Shown here piece after piece: positions 17,201 to 25,700 of a stretch of DNA of 30,064 bases (positions within the stretch are counted from its first letter, which is position 1; each line of letters starts with the position of its first letter). The notes under the pieces are model-generated. The model saw only the letters and a list, made by a program, of their open reading frames with translations, ran no database searches and had not been told where the DNA came from. The stretch spans positions 1 through 30,064 of the forward strand of contig CATYUF010000021.1 in the NCBI GenBank assembly GCA_958413095.1, given 5' to 3'. The DNA comes from an uncultured Clostridium sp. (GTDB lineage: Bacteria; Bacillota; Clostridia; TANB77; CAG-508). The position numbers and the translations under genes are program-made.

Positions 17201-17294
17201 GTACTTCTTTTGAGCTTGCATTGCTTTCTATACTGATTGATAACAAAAACATTAATATAATAAATGTTATCACCTTCATATATTTTTTTAGCAT
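14250..17294 (-). CDS. Secreted M14-family zinc carboxypeptidase with five N-terminal ricin-type beta-trefoils
   Basis: A 1014-residue secreted protein. The signal peptide (1-26) ends SNA-S. Five trefoils lie at about 34-175, 185-325, 336-475, 486-624 and 631-765. The C-terminal domain (about 770-1014) is an M14 metallopeptidase: the zinc ligands are H810 and E813 in SIHGFED, and H934 in IDTHGW. NPDGEYDGW and DMNRGW (N886-R887) form the substrate-carboxylate part, and the catalytic Glu is in LLELPE (E984 or E987). Wall-directed M14 enzymes cut peptidoglycan stem peptides, such as gamma-D-Glu-diaminoacid bonds; that substrate is inferred here from its wall-hydrolase neighbour. GGGGGGAG lies just before the ATG. 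It starts 13 nt after the EamA/SMR gene and ends 14 nt before the lectin-glucosaminidase gene, within one operon. Confidence 0.88.
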   Translation of the reverse strand: MLKKYMKVITFIILMFLLSISIESNASSKEVQVVEDGTYEIVSAINSNIAFDITDGSNEDGAQIQLWQNVHAKQQQFIIKNTLDGYFTIQSKQSGKYLTIGENNPNWGVKIIQKQLLNDDSQKWKFKKQNDGTYNIISKIGNLNIDIPDWNCSNGVKLQLWGNNETATAQKFILIKQEIGTKNVEEGTYTISSAINSKIAFDIESGSNKDGTLIQLWENVGSTQQKFILEYVDEGYYRIKSKLTGKYLTVENKNPGWGTQIVQKSKIDDETQQWMFKKQGNGIYNIISKVGNLNIDIPDWNCSNGVKLQLWGNNEEATAQQFILTREVEEKAERTIEDGNYRILSKLNTNQSFDIDCGSQNDGARAQLWTDVNALQQKFEIKHYKDGYYKIISRNSNKVLSVESDNIRYGTPIVQKEDANLDSQLWIIKETEAGVYTFISKSGNLALCAENGNDGAKLVLGDKKTSSNNTFISINEEPEKYAVTEIEDGYYNIKLTSNKVVDVNAASQEENANIQIWDRGAVQQQKFHIERIPNQKYYKISAIHSAKAIQVQNSSIYIGANVSQGTYKNSANQHWYFIDCGNGYFNIVSKENSLYMNTINVNQNASNIQVGYNNETNNNKFKLEKVNVVEAGPFEIESKLSSNRVLDIDRGSYDNGANVQIWQPQNANQERFIFEPVTNDAFKIKNVNSGKVLTVEDNGNVAQYDYIGQDNQHWQVIERGDNYYSFKSKKNGNCLDIDNASAANGTNVKVWADNGNDAQKFKLVSGYRRFFEQGTYGTSGKRQANQGGHDLVYYKIGQGSKHLFTAFSIHGFEDSYYRDGQELTYMANEFKDYLRNNMPENLVNEWTVYILPSLNPDGEYDGWTNNGPGRTTLYSYAPNNKGIDMNRGWSIGFQRQTEDRNYNGTEPFQAPETAQLRDFILNNQGSKNIVIDTHGWLNETIGDNGIGSYYRNEFGISNHIGSYGKGYFINWARSIPNTRSMLLELPEVNSHNEVINRNYPTKFINATLKLLQEN
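15000..17195 (-). repeat. Five tandem ricin-type trefoil repeats within the M14 peptidase gene
   Basis: Units at about 17195-16770, 16742-16320, 16289-15870, 15839-15423 and 15404-15000. Units 1 and 2 share a nearly identical third subdomain (IDIPDWNCSNGVKLQLWGN in both). The DNA at 16341-16424 matches 16791-16874 with few differences, exactly 450 nt (150 codons) apart. The third subdomains of units 3 and 4 have lost the usual Q-x-W pattern and may not bind sugar. Confidence 0.8.
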
Positions 17295-17307
17295 ACAATC
17301 TCCCCCC

Positions 17308-17658
17308 TTATTTTATATTTAAAAATACAACACCTATAATGATTAATAGAATTCCACCTATTCCCCAAATGTTTAACTTTTCTTTAAATAATAAAATTCC
17401 TGCTACTACTACTAATACTTGTGTAATTCCTGTTATTATAGGATATATATAGCTTAAATCAAACTTTTTTATTATATAAAATGTGTATATTAAAAAACTT
17501 CCTACATAAGCTAAAAACCCTAACATTACTTTTAATTGCATTGAAAAATTAAAAGTACCATTTTGTATAGCCATACTTGTGCTTTCAGCTCCAGATTTTA
17601 CTAGGATTAATCCTCCAACTGTTAATATTAAGTAAATTATAATACTAATTATTTTCAT
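17308..17658 (-). CDS. Four-helix EamA/SMR-type membrane protein, probable lipid-linked sugar flippase subunit
   Basis: A 116-residue protein with four hydrophobic helices (about 2-20, 40-62, 68-88, 94-114). It has the small EamA/SMR shape: an early glutamate (E25) in KSGAEST, YIYPIITGITQVLVV in helix three, and FKEKLNIWGIGGILLIIIGV near the end. Small proteins of this type include drug exporters and ArnE/ArnF-like flippases of undecaprenyl-phosphate sugars. Its position, overlapping the DUF2304 gene by 14 nt downstream of a DPM1-like transferase, favours the flippase role. The two surface hydrolase genes follow directly. Function is inferred from context. Confidence 0.8.
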   Translation of the reverse strand: MKIISIIIYLILTVGGLILVKSGAESTSMAIQNGTFNFSMQLKVMLGFLAYVGSFLIYTFYIIKKFDLSYIYPIITGITQVLVVVAGILLFKEKLNIWGIGGILLIIIGVVFLNIK

Positions 17659-18022
17659 TTTCTTTCTCCTTTTTTTCTTTTTCTAGTTGTTCAATTTTAT
17701 AACTTAAAAGTGCATTTTCTTGAATTAGCCCTGTTACTTTTTCATATAATTTTGAAAATGATGTACTTATATAAAATGCAATAACAATTAACAAGAAAAT
17801 ATATATTAAAAATAATGCATTTGTTGGCTCTTCTATATGAAGTAACTGAGATAATCCAGTTACTATTGAAGGAAATATTGCACATATTAGTGTCATAACA
17901 CCAAATATCAACCATACTAATGTATATTTAAATGATAGTCTTTTCTTTTTTGTAACAGCCAATATAAAAATACAAAAAAGTATTGTTCCTATTATTAAAA
18001 TTATTTGTAATATTGTATTCAT
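17645..18022 (-). CDS. DUF2304 membrane protein
   Basis: A 125-residue protein with three membrane helices (about 2-22, 33-52, 68-88), a KKKRLSFKYTLVWLIFGV segment typical of DUF2304, and a C-terminal predicted coiled coil (about 95-125) rich in Lys and Glu. DUF2304 proteins are often encoded beside DPM1-like polyprenyl-phosphate glycosyltransferases, but I know of no settled biochemical role. An assembly partner for the transferase is a reasonable guess. It lies 3 nt after the GT2 gene, with AGGAGG inside that gene's end, and overlaps the next gene by 14 nt, so translation is tightly coupled. Confidence 0.82.
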   Translation of the reverse strand: MNTILQIILIIGTILFCIFILAVTKKKRLSFKYTLVWLIFGVMTLICAIFPSIVTGLSQLLHIEEPTNALFLIYIFLLIVIAFYISTSFSKLYEKVTGLIQENALLSYKIEQLEKEKKEKENENN

Positions 18023-18025
18023 TTT

Positions 18026-18724
18026 CTATACCTCCTTATCTTTCACAATACATGCTAATACTACTGCAAGTCCAACTTTTACTGCATAATATATTGATTT
18101 AATTGGAGTAATGGAACTAGTTCCACCTTCTCTTTCTTTCATTTCCATTGGTATTTCTTTTACTTTAAAATTATTTTTAGCAATTAATGCATCTGTTTCA
18201 GGTTCTGGATAATCTACAGGATAATTGCGACTAAAAAGTTTTATTACTTTTCTACCTGCTGCTCTATATCCTGATGTTGTATCTTTTATTACTTTTTTTG
18301 TAAATAATTTTATTAGGTTAGAATATAAATTTATGCCCATTCTGCGTATCCATGTAGACTGAAACCCTTCTTTTTTTATAAACCTTGAACCTATTACTAA
18401 ATCATTTCCATTTTCTATTTCTTTCACCATATCATCGATATATTTAGGGTCATGTTGTCCGTCTGCATCCATTTGAATTGCAACATCATAACCATTTTCA
18501 TATGCAAATTTATAACCTGTCTGCACAGCTCCTCCTATACCTAGGTTTATTGGTAAGTTAATAACATTAAATTTATTTTTTTTGCAAACATCTTTTGTTG
18601 AATCTTTAGAACAGTCATTTATTACAACATAATCAACTTTAGAATTTATTTTCTTCAAGTTGTTTACTGTATTTTCTATACATTCTTCTTCATTATATGC
18701 TGGAATTATTACTAGAACTTTCAT
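18026..18724 (-). CDS. DPM1-like polyprenyl-phosphate glycosyltransferase (GT2)
   Basis: A 232-residue family 2 transferase without a large membrane domain. VIIPAYNEEECIENT opens the fold, INDCSKDST binds the nucleotide, DADGQHDP (86-93) holds the metal-binding aspartates, and DTTSGYRA (148-155) is the acceptor-side motif of dolichol- or undecaprenyl-phosphate mannosyl/glucosyltransferases. It should charge a polyprenyl phosphate with one sugar on the cytoplasmic face, possibly with the adjacent DUF2304 protein, for flipping by the EamA/SMR protein. GAAGGGAG precedes the ATG. It is the first gene after a strong promoter (18761-18789) and heads the operon that also encodes the two ricin-repeat hydrolases. 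The sugar is unknown. Confidence 0.9.
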   Translation of the reverse strand: MKVLVIIPAYNEEECIENTVNNLKKINSKVDYVVINDCSKDSTKDVCKKNKFNVINLPINLGIGGAVQTGYKFAYENGYDVAIQMDADGQHDPKYIDDMVKEIENGNDLVIGSRFIKKEGFQSTWIRRMGINLYSNLIKLFTKKVIKDTTSGYRAAGRKVIKLFSRNYPVDYPEPETDALIAKNNFKVKEIPMEMKEREGGTSSITPIKSIYYAVKVGLAVVLACIVKDKEV

Positions 18725-18760
18725 TTTATTTTCTCCCTTCGTAGTTAATTATCTGTAAAA

Positions 18761-18789
18761 ATATTATCATAACCAAGTCCATAAGTCAA
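18761..18789 (-). promoter_or_regulatory. Strong sigma-A promoter of the GT2-DUF2304-EamA-hydrolase operon
   Basis: On the minus strand TTGACT (18784-18789), 17-nt spacer, TAATAT (18761-18766). The ATG at 18724 follows after a leader of about 30 nt. It lies just past the terminator of the upstream operon. Confidence 0.7.
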
Positions 18790-18838
18790 TTACAAATTAT
18801 GCTAATTATCAACAAATTTCAAGTGGTCAAGTTGTATT

Positions 18839-18880
18839 TAAAAAAGACAAGTCAAAACTTATATTTTAACTTGTCTTTTT
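18839..18880. terminator. Bidirectional terminator of the polysaccharide operon
   Basis: Perfect 12-bp arms AAAAAGACAAGT (18841-18852) and ACTTGTCTTTTT (18869-18880), extended inward by AAAA/TTTT pairing. It begins 2 nt past the GtrA-like stop at 18883. The A-run on one arm becomes the U-tail on the minus-strand transcript. Confidence 0.85.
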
Positions 18881-18882
18881 AT

Positions 18883-19287
18883 TTATTTTTTGAAAGCAAA
18901 AAACTTACTAAGGAAAAAATTTAATATAATTACTACTATTGTTAATGATAGTTTAACAGGCATAAAAGGTAAATTCATATGCGTATAAAATATGATAACC
19001 CCACCTTGTTCTACAATCATTGTAAATGCTCGTCCTAAAATAAATCTTCCAAATTCCTTTATATTTTCTTTTCCTTTTGCTTTTGTTTGAAATACCCATT
19101 TTCTATTTGTAAAATATGCAAAAATTATTGATGCTATAATTCCTATTGCACTTGCAATTTCTCCATTCAGATTAACTATTCCCTCTAATATAAAAGATAC
19201 AATTAAATTTACTAATGTCGTTGCTATACCAAAAATCACATACATGATAACTTCTCTATTTAGTAATTTTTCTTCTATTTTATCCAT
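18883..19287 (-). CDS. GtrA-like membrane protein
   Basis: A 134-residue protein with four membrane helices and the GtrA family pattern: YVIFGIATTLVNLIVSFIL at the start, then FAYFTNRKWVF and FGRFILGR in the middle, and ILNFFLSKFFAFKK at the end. GtrA proteins are thought to flip undecaprenyl-phosphate sugars so that a GT-C enzyme can use them outside. Its start overlaps the end of the large membrane glycosyltransferase gene by 8 nt, which fits that partnership. It is the last gene of the operon and is followed at once by a terminator. The cognate polyprenyl-phosphate transferase could be the GtrB-like protein at 6231-7175 or the DPM1-like protein at 18026-18724. Confidence 0.88.
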   Translation of the reverse strand: MDKIEEKLLNREVIMYVIFGIATTLVNLIVSFILEGIVNLNGEIASAIGIIASIIFAYFTNRKWVFQTKAKGKENIKEFGRFILGRAFTMIVEQGGVIIFYTHMNLPFMPVKLSLTIVVIILNFFLSKFFAFKK

Positions 19288-21169
19288 TTTCTTCTTCCTC
19301 TTTAATTTTTATATCTCTTATTATTATTCCTATAAATATTGGAGCAGTTAAAAACATTGGGTATATATATCTTAAATCTACAATAGGTGCTGCAATCGTT
19401 GTTACCCATAATCCCAATATTGGTAACATCATAATCATATTTTTATATTGCTTTTTATATATACAATATGCAAGACACAACACCAAAATCCAGAAATAAA
19501 ATCCTATATTACCAAATAAATTTGATATTACAGGTATGTTACCTTTCACCAATTCATCATTAATACTATCTAATATATCAAATTCCACGATAGGTTCTGC
19601 TTCTATAGGATAAGCATTTATAAATCTATTAAATCCTTCATCATTACTACTACCAAGAGTCCCATATGCATCTTGTGTTTCTGTTCCATAATCTCTTATT
19701 ATTCCCCATATATTAAAATTTGGACTATAATTATTACCAGTGTTCAAAACAATTGAAGAAACTGTTTGGACTGGATATTTAAATGCAAGTTTAAAATATT
19801 CTCCTATAAATGACATCTTATCTTTCTCAAATTCTTCTGCAGAAAAATGTGATTTAACTGAATCTGATTTCCAAGGTAAATATTCTTGAGCTAATATATT
19901 TAAGTCTTTATCAAAATATCTTTGCATAGTTTCCTTATCTTCATCTGTAAGTCTTCCATTATCGTATTTCGTAATTCTTGCAAACTGCTGTATTGGTACT
20001 GACAAAGCTTCTCCTGGATTTGAATAACTAATATTCAACATTTTAAATATTGGTCCTTGAATTATAAATACTGTTGCTAATATTATACCAAATAATATTG
20101 CAATTTGTTTTCTTGCTTTTTTGCATGCCCATATTAAGAATGGCAATGCTAATACTAATGCATATATCCCATTATTTCTAATAAACATCATCATAATAGA
20201 AATTAGCCCTAATAAAATTGGTTTCCATTTTTTTTGAAAAAACCTTTCTTGTTCATGTATAATATCTATAATACCAATTATCACTAATATTAAACTCAAG
20301 TGGAATAGTATTCCTTTTTCACATCTTACTACAAACCATCCATTTAGTGGATTTAGTAGTAAAAATAAAAATGTAACAACTCTCCATTTTATATCAACTT
20401 TTCTTTTAGCCATATAATACATAATTGTTGAAAATACAAGACTTGTGCATATCATTTGAAAAATACTATATAATGCTATTCCTGCAACCGATGTTCCAAA
20501 AATTGCCTTTCCTAAGTTCCAAAGCCCTCCTAATATTAATGTGTATACTATTGGCTGAAAATTTGTATATAGTGATATTCCTGTTATCTGGTATAAGCTT
20601 CCTACACTATCTGTATTAACATTTCCAGGATAATAGTGTAAGAAAAATGGTATATATGATACAAAGAAAATCATTGCTACTAACCAAAATGATTTTTTAT
20701 TATTAGTAAAAAATTTTCTCTCTTTTTTGCTATTAAATTTATTTGCTAAAATTGGTAATTTTTTAAATAATATTGCTACACAATTTGTAAATAGTATAAA
20801 ATATGTCACCACTTTTATTATTGAATATAAAATAAATTTCTTGCTAGTTGGTACATATGTATACATATAGTTATTTTGAATATCTCCTAAATAGTAACAT
20901 ATTGAAAAAATTAATCCAACAATTATTGATATTGACCATAACCTTTTATCTTTTATTTTTGCAACATAATATATCAATACACAAACTCCTATTGTAAATA
21001 TTAAATATATCATATCATTAGCTCTTGCTGTAAAACCTAAAAAATTAGTATCTTTAATAAATTCTAATTTTAATCCTAAAGCAATAAACATTCCTAAAAC
21101 AACACTTATTAATATTAAGTGTTGTTTTAGGGCATCTTTCATCTTAGGTAAAGCACTACCTTTTTTCAT
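19280..21169 (-). CDS. Large polytopic membrane protein, GT-C-like glycosyltransferase (DUF6020-like)
   Basis: A 629-residue protein with about a dozen membrane helices. After the fourth or fifth helix a loop carries HYYPGNVNTDS (179-188 or so), resembling the acidic first outside loop of GT-C glycosyltransferases, which use polyprenyl-phosphate sugars on the outer face. A soluble segment of about 130 residues (around 395-525) contains NPGEALSVPIQQFARI and is followed by the last helices. I relate it by recall to the DUF6020 group; activity is not shown. It overlaps the GtrA-like gene by 8 nt and lies 78 nt after the ABC permease gene with no terminator. AAAGGGA precedes the ATG; a later in-frame ATG (codon 10) also exists. 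Confidence 0.75.
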   Translation of the reverse strand: MKKGSALPKMKDALKQHLILISVVLGMFIALGLKLEFIKDTNFLGFTARANDMIYLIFTIGVCVLIYYVAKIKDKRLWSISIIVGLIFSICYYLGDIQNNYMYTYVPTSKKFILYSIIKVVTYFILFTNCVAILFKKLPILANKFNSKKERKFFTNNKKSFWLVAMIFFVSYIPFFLHYYPGNVNTDSVGSLYQITGISLYTNFQPIVYTLILGGLWNLGKAIFGTSVAGIALYSIFQMICTSLVFSTIMYYMAKRKVDIKWRVVTFLFLLLNPLNGWFVVRCEKGILFHLSLILVIIGIIDIIHEQERFFQKKWKPILLGLISIMMMFIRNNGIYALVLALPFLIWACKKARKQIAILFGIILATVFIIQGPIFKMLNISYSNPGEALSVPIQQFARITKYDNGRLTDEDKETMQRYFDKDLNILAQEYLPWKSDSVKSHFSAEEFEKDKMSFIGEYFKLAFKYPVQTVSSIVLNTGNNYSPNFNIWGIIRDYGTETQDAYGTLGSSNDEGFNRFINAYPIEAEPIVEFDILDSINDELVKGNIPVISNLFGNIGFYFWILVLCLAYCIYKKQYKNMIMMLPILGLWVTTIAAPIVDLRYIYPMFLTAPIFIGIIIRDIKIKEEEENG

Positions 21170-21247
21170 ATTTTTATCCCTTTCATTATTTATTATTTTT
21201 ATTGTATATTAACTTTTATAAAACCTTTTACTTTTTATTTTGTTTAA

Positions 21248-22021
21248 TTATATTTCTTCTGCAAATCTTCTTTGTAATTTATTAAATATCATGTAGCCAC
21301 CTACACATAAAACTATACTAATTCCTAATACAATTAATAAAGAAGTAAAATCAGGTGCTTGTTGATAATAGAATATATCTCTATATCCATTAATTACATA
21401 TGTCATTGGATTAAATTTTAATATCCATTGGAAATTTTCTGGTATAGTATTTGATGCATATACAATTGGTGTTGCATAAAATAATAATTGCAAAGCAATT
21501 CCTATAAAATGTTGTAAGTCTCTAAAAAATACTGTTACACTAGATACTATAAAAGAAATTCCTATTAATAATAAATATTGTACTAATAATACTAATGGGT
21601 AGAAAATAAGAAATTGTGTAATTCCCATTCCATATATTAAAACAAATGCTAATATTATAACTGTTGAAATTATAAAATTAACTGCTTCACTTGTTACTAC
21701 TGATATTGGTAATATCTGTCTTGGAAAAAATACTTTCTTTATAATATTACCATTTTCAATCATTGTAAAAGATGTTCTTGAAATTGCTGATGAAAAGAAA
21801 TTCCAAGGTATTAATCCACAACATAGAAATACTGTATAATTTGGTAAATCACTTCTCATAATAAGTGGAAATACTATTGCATATACTGCAATTTGTAAAA
21901 GTGGATTTAAAAATGACCATATTATTCCTAATATTGAATTTTTATATTTTCCTCTTATATCTTTACTAATACTTGTTTTTAATAATTCTCTATATTCATA
22001 TAATGATTTAAAAAAGTTCAT
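21248..22021 (-). CDS. ABC-2 type polysaccharide/teichoic acid export permease (Wzm/TagG-like)
   Basis: A 257-residue membrane protein with six helices. The N-terminus LLKTSISKDIRGKYKNSILG followed by IIWSFLNPLLQI is the hallmark of Wzm/TagG permeases, as is FFPRQILPIS in the middle and LKFNPMTYVINGYRD before the last helix. It should form the membrane channel that exports a finished undecaprenyl-diphosphate-linked polymer across the membrane. It lies 15 nt after its ATPase gene. GGAGA precedes the ATG. Confidence 0.93.
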   Translation of the reverse strand: MNFFKSLYEYRELLKTSISKDIRGKYKNSILGIIWSFLNPLLQIAVYAIVFPLIMRSDLPNYTVFLCCGLIPWNFFSSAISRTSFTMIENGNIIKKVFFPRQILPISVVTSEAVNFIISTVIILAFVLIYGMGITQFLIFYPLVLLVQYLLLIGISFIVSSVTVFFRDLQHFIGIALQLLFYATPIVYASNTIPENFQWILKFNPMTYVINGYRDIFYYQQAPDFTSLLIVLGISIVLCVGGYMIFNKLQRRFAEEI

Positions 22022-22036
22022 TTGTTTCTCCTTTCC

Positions 22037-22777
22037 TTATGCTGTTTCCTTAATATATTTTTCAATAACTTCATCTGTTTTTCCGTCTAACTTTAGCACT
22101 CCATTAGATAACCATACAGCTCTATCGCATAATTCCCTTGCTGAGTCCAAACTATGTGTTACAAATACCATAGTTTTTCCCTCTTCTTTTAGTTGTTTCA
22201 TTTTATTTATACATTTTTCTTGAAAATGTTGATCTCCAACAGATAAAATTTCATCAACTAATAAAATATCTGCATCTACATTTATTGCAACAGCAAAAGC
22301 TAGTCTCATGAACATACCTGAAGAATATGTTCTAACTGGGTTATCTATAAAGTCTCTTAATTCTGAGAATTCTATAATTTGTTCTAATCTATCATCTATT
22401 TGTTTCCTTGTTAATCCAAATATTGAAGCATTAAAATATATATTTTCTCTTCCTGAAAAGTCTGGATGAAATCCTGCTCCTAGTTCTAGTAAAGATGTAA
22501 GCTTACCATTTATAATAATTTTCCCTTTATTAGGATATATGATTTTAGTCATTAATTTTAATAATGTAGATTTTCCACTTCCATTTACTCCAATCAAAGC
22601 TACTGCTTCTCCTCTTTTTATATTTAAGTTAATCCCTCTTAAAACTTCTCTTACTTCTTTTCTATTTCTTTTCCAAAATAGCATTTTTTCTTTTAAACTA
22701 TTTGCTTTATCTAAGTATACATTAAAAGTTTTATATACATCTTGTACCTCTATTGCATAATCTTCTTTTTCTTTCAC
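22037..22777 (-). CDS. ABC ATPase for polysaccharide/teichoic acid export (Wzt/TagH-like, short form)
   Basis: A 246-residue ABC ATPase. Walker A is GVNGSGKST (63-71), the signature YSSGMFMRLAFA (151-162), Walker B ILLVDE (171-176), the D-loop SVGDQHF, and the H-loop His in VTHS (H208). LLELGAGFHPDFSGRENI (97-114) is typical of Wzt/TagH. It stops soon after the nucleotide-binding domain: the C-terminal carbohydrate-binding domain of O-antigen Wzt proteins is absent, so export is not gated by such a domain. The start is GTG at 22777, whose G is shared with the TAG stop of the preceding gene; AGGAGG lies 9 nt upstream. The permease follows after 15 nt. Confidence 0.94.
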   Translation of the reverse strand: MKEKEDYAIEVQDVYKTFNVYLDKANSLKEKMLFWKRNRKEVREVLRGINLNIKRGEAVALIGVNGSGKSTLLKLMTKIIYPNKGKIIINGKLTSLLELGAGFHPDFSGRENIYFNASIFGLTRKQIDDRLEQIIEFSELRDFIDNPVRTYSSGMFMRLAFAVAINVDADILLVDEILSVGDQHFQEKCINKMKQLKEEGKTMVFVTHSLDSARELCDRAVWLSNGVLKLDGKTDEVIEKYIKETA

Positions 22778-25700
22778 TACTTTTGTCCTCCTTTTATTTT
22801 ATGGATTCCTTTATATATTACATTTTTAATTTTGCTTCCACAAGAATATATTCCTTTTCCTATTTTAAATATTATTTTATGATTTTTCAAGGATTCTCTC
22901 ATTCTTCTTTTAAAAGTAGGTCTATCAAATAACATATAATATACAAATCTAACTGGTTTACTATGATGTTCTAAATCTGGATATCTATTATAGTCTAAAT
23001 ATCCATAATTGTCTACTCCTCTTGAACCTCCTCCATAAATCAATTCTTCCATTGTTCTTTGATTTTTGTATCCTAATTCTTTATTCCATTCAGTTGTCAT
23101 TTTTACTGGTTCTTTTAATCGTACATCATCTTCAAAATAAATTGCATTAAATATTGACTTATCTATTTCTTTTGAGGAATTTATATATGACATTATTGGT
23201 AATGATATGTAATATCTTTCATAATATAGTTCTTTTATTTCTTCACCAAATATTTCTGTGATATCTTTTACAAATTCTATTGCTGCATTTTGCATAATAC
23301 TAATTATAAATTCTTCTTGATATGTTTTGTTATATTTCTCAAACAAAGGCTCTACACTGTTTTCTTTTATTTCATAACCAATACATGATGGAGCTAATGC
23401 TGATAACATTGATTCATATGCAAATCCTGTTGCTGATGGTTTACCATCAAAAAATGTTTTCAATTTGAAATTGCTCATATCAGAATGTCTAAAAGCTTCA
23501 TCCATATTTATATTTAAGAAAAATGTATCAATTGGCTTTTGACATAAGTTTGATAAAAACATTTCTGGTCTTGCACTATATCCAATATCAAATGTTGCTG
23601 AATTTCCTTCATAAAATTTATCAAAATATGATTTTAAGTAAGCTAAATTTTTCTTACTTTTTTCTTCATCATATAAGTTATCCACAACAACTTTGATAAA
23701 TTTATTAAAATTATTAATATTTTCTAATTTCTTATCTGCATCTATTTTATTTTGTTTTAATATTTCTTCTGCATTTACATTTTCATTAATACAAGATTTT
23801 AAATATTTTAAAATATCTTTTGGTGTATGATTTGTTACATTTATACATTCAGGTAATTTATAAAAATCTAATTTACTCATAATTGTTATTGGAACTAATG
23901 CTTTTCTTGATACATATAGATATTTTTCTTGTGGTACATTTTTATATAAATGTTTCATCACTCTATATGCTTCCATTGGTAAATATCCATCTCTTGCCAT
24001 AAATACTAAATTAGTATAATTCTTATTTTCAGTTTCTTCTAATAACCATTTTGCTATACCAAATGTATACATTCCTAATATGTAATATCCTATTATATAT
24101 GGGTCTGCATTAAAATCAGAGTATTCATTAAATGCTCTAAATGGATTGTCAAAATATTTATTTGCTATCATTCCTAGCATTGTTCTTATTCCAATAAAAT
24201 TCATTGAAGTTGCATTATCTCTCCAAAATGGCATACTTTGTGTAAACATTTTTGTAAAGCAATTACTTTGTAATGCAACATCTGTTGCTTTAGGTAAATG
24301 CATTGCTTTTATTTTTAATTTACTAGGTGTTTCTACATCAGATTGGTAATTATCTCCCATATGTAACATTTCTTCATTTGATATTTTTAAGTCTTCTAAT
24401 ACATATTTATATAAATCTCCTCTGGCTTTAGTAAGTTTTACTTCTGATGATAAATATAATTTTTCGTTTTCTGTATATCCATTTTTTATTAAGATTTTTT
24501 CTATTACATCTTTTTGTAAATACATATCAGAAGTAAATATTACTTTTTTTCCTTTTGCTAATGCTAATGTATATAACTCATAACCAATATTTCTTCTTTC
24601 ACAGAATCTTATTTCATATTCTTTTTCTTTATTTTTTAATTTTTCAAGTATTTCTTTTTGAATACCATATTCTGTTTCTATTGTATCATATATTTCATTT
24701 AAAGTAATTTCTTGACAAGTTTCTGTTTCAATTCTTTCTCTTGCTAGTTGTTCACAATAAACTCTAATTTTTGAAAAATCCATACCAGATTCTTTATTTG
24801 TATATTCTCTAAAATATTTATTTAGTAATATAAACAAATCTTTTGGAATGAAGAAGGGTCTTTTTATTAAAGTGTCAAATATATCAAAACTTATATATTT
24901 TAATTTTTCATCACAAATAGCTAATTTTAATTTTTCTAATCGAGTATCCCATTTTGTTACTACACTATATATATATTCTGAATTATATATTTTTTCTGCA
25001 TTTGGATAAAACTTTTCTATTAAAGTATTAGCTTCTTTCTTCTCTTCTTTTGACATTTCTGACATTTCTACATATGACTTTTGTTGGTTAGCATATAAAC
25101 ATTTCCATTTATTAAATTTATATTTGTATTTATCATATATTTTTTCTTCTTTTAAGAAATTCTCTATAAAGTTAAATGATGTAGTAATATCTGTTATATT
25201 TTTATTAAACTTTTTAAATGTTAAATCTTTAACTGATGTAGAAGTTGTTTCATGTTTACAGTAATATACACAATCAGTTTGAACATTTGTAAGTTTTCTG
25301 GCATAGTAAAATAATACTGTTGAAAAAGCAAAATCTTCTGTCATTAACAAATGTGTTGTTATTTTTGCATAATGTTTTAATGCTTTTTTCCATATTTCCA
25401 TTTTATATATTTTATTCCAAATAATATGCCAGTCAAAAGACAAACCTTCTTGTTCAAAATACTCTTCTAAACATTCTTCACCTTGTAAATTAAGTTTTTT
25501 CGTATTAAATAGATTGTATTCTTCTTTTCTTCCATTGTCATATTCAAGCACCATATTTCCCATTGCTATATCGGAATCATTTTCAATTATATTATTCATT
25601 AATGTTCTATAATAGTCAATTGAAACATAGTCATCACTATCTAAAAATGCTATATATTCTCCTGTTGCAATACTTGAACCTGTAATTCTTGCTTGAAATA

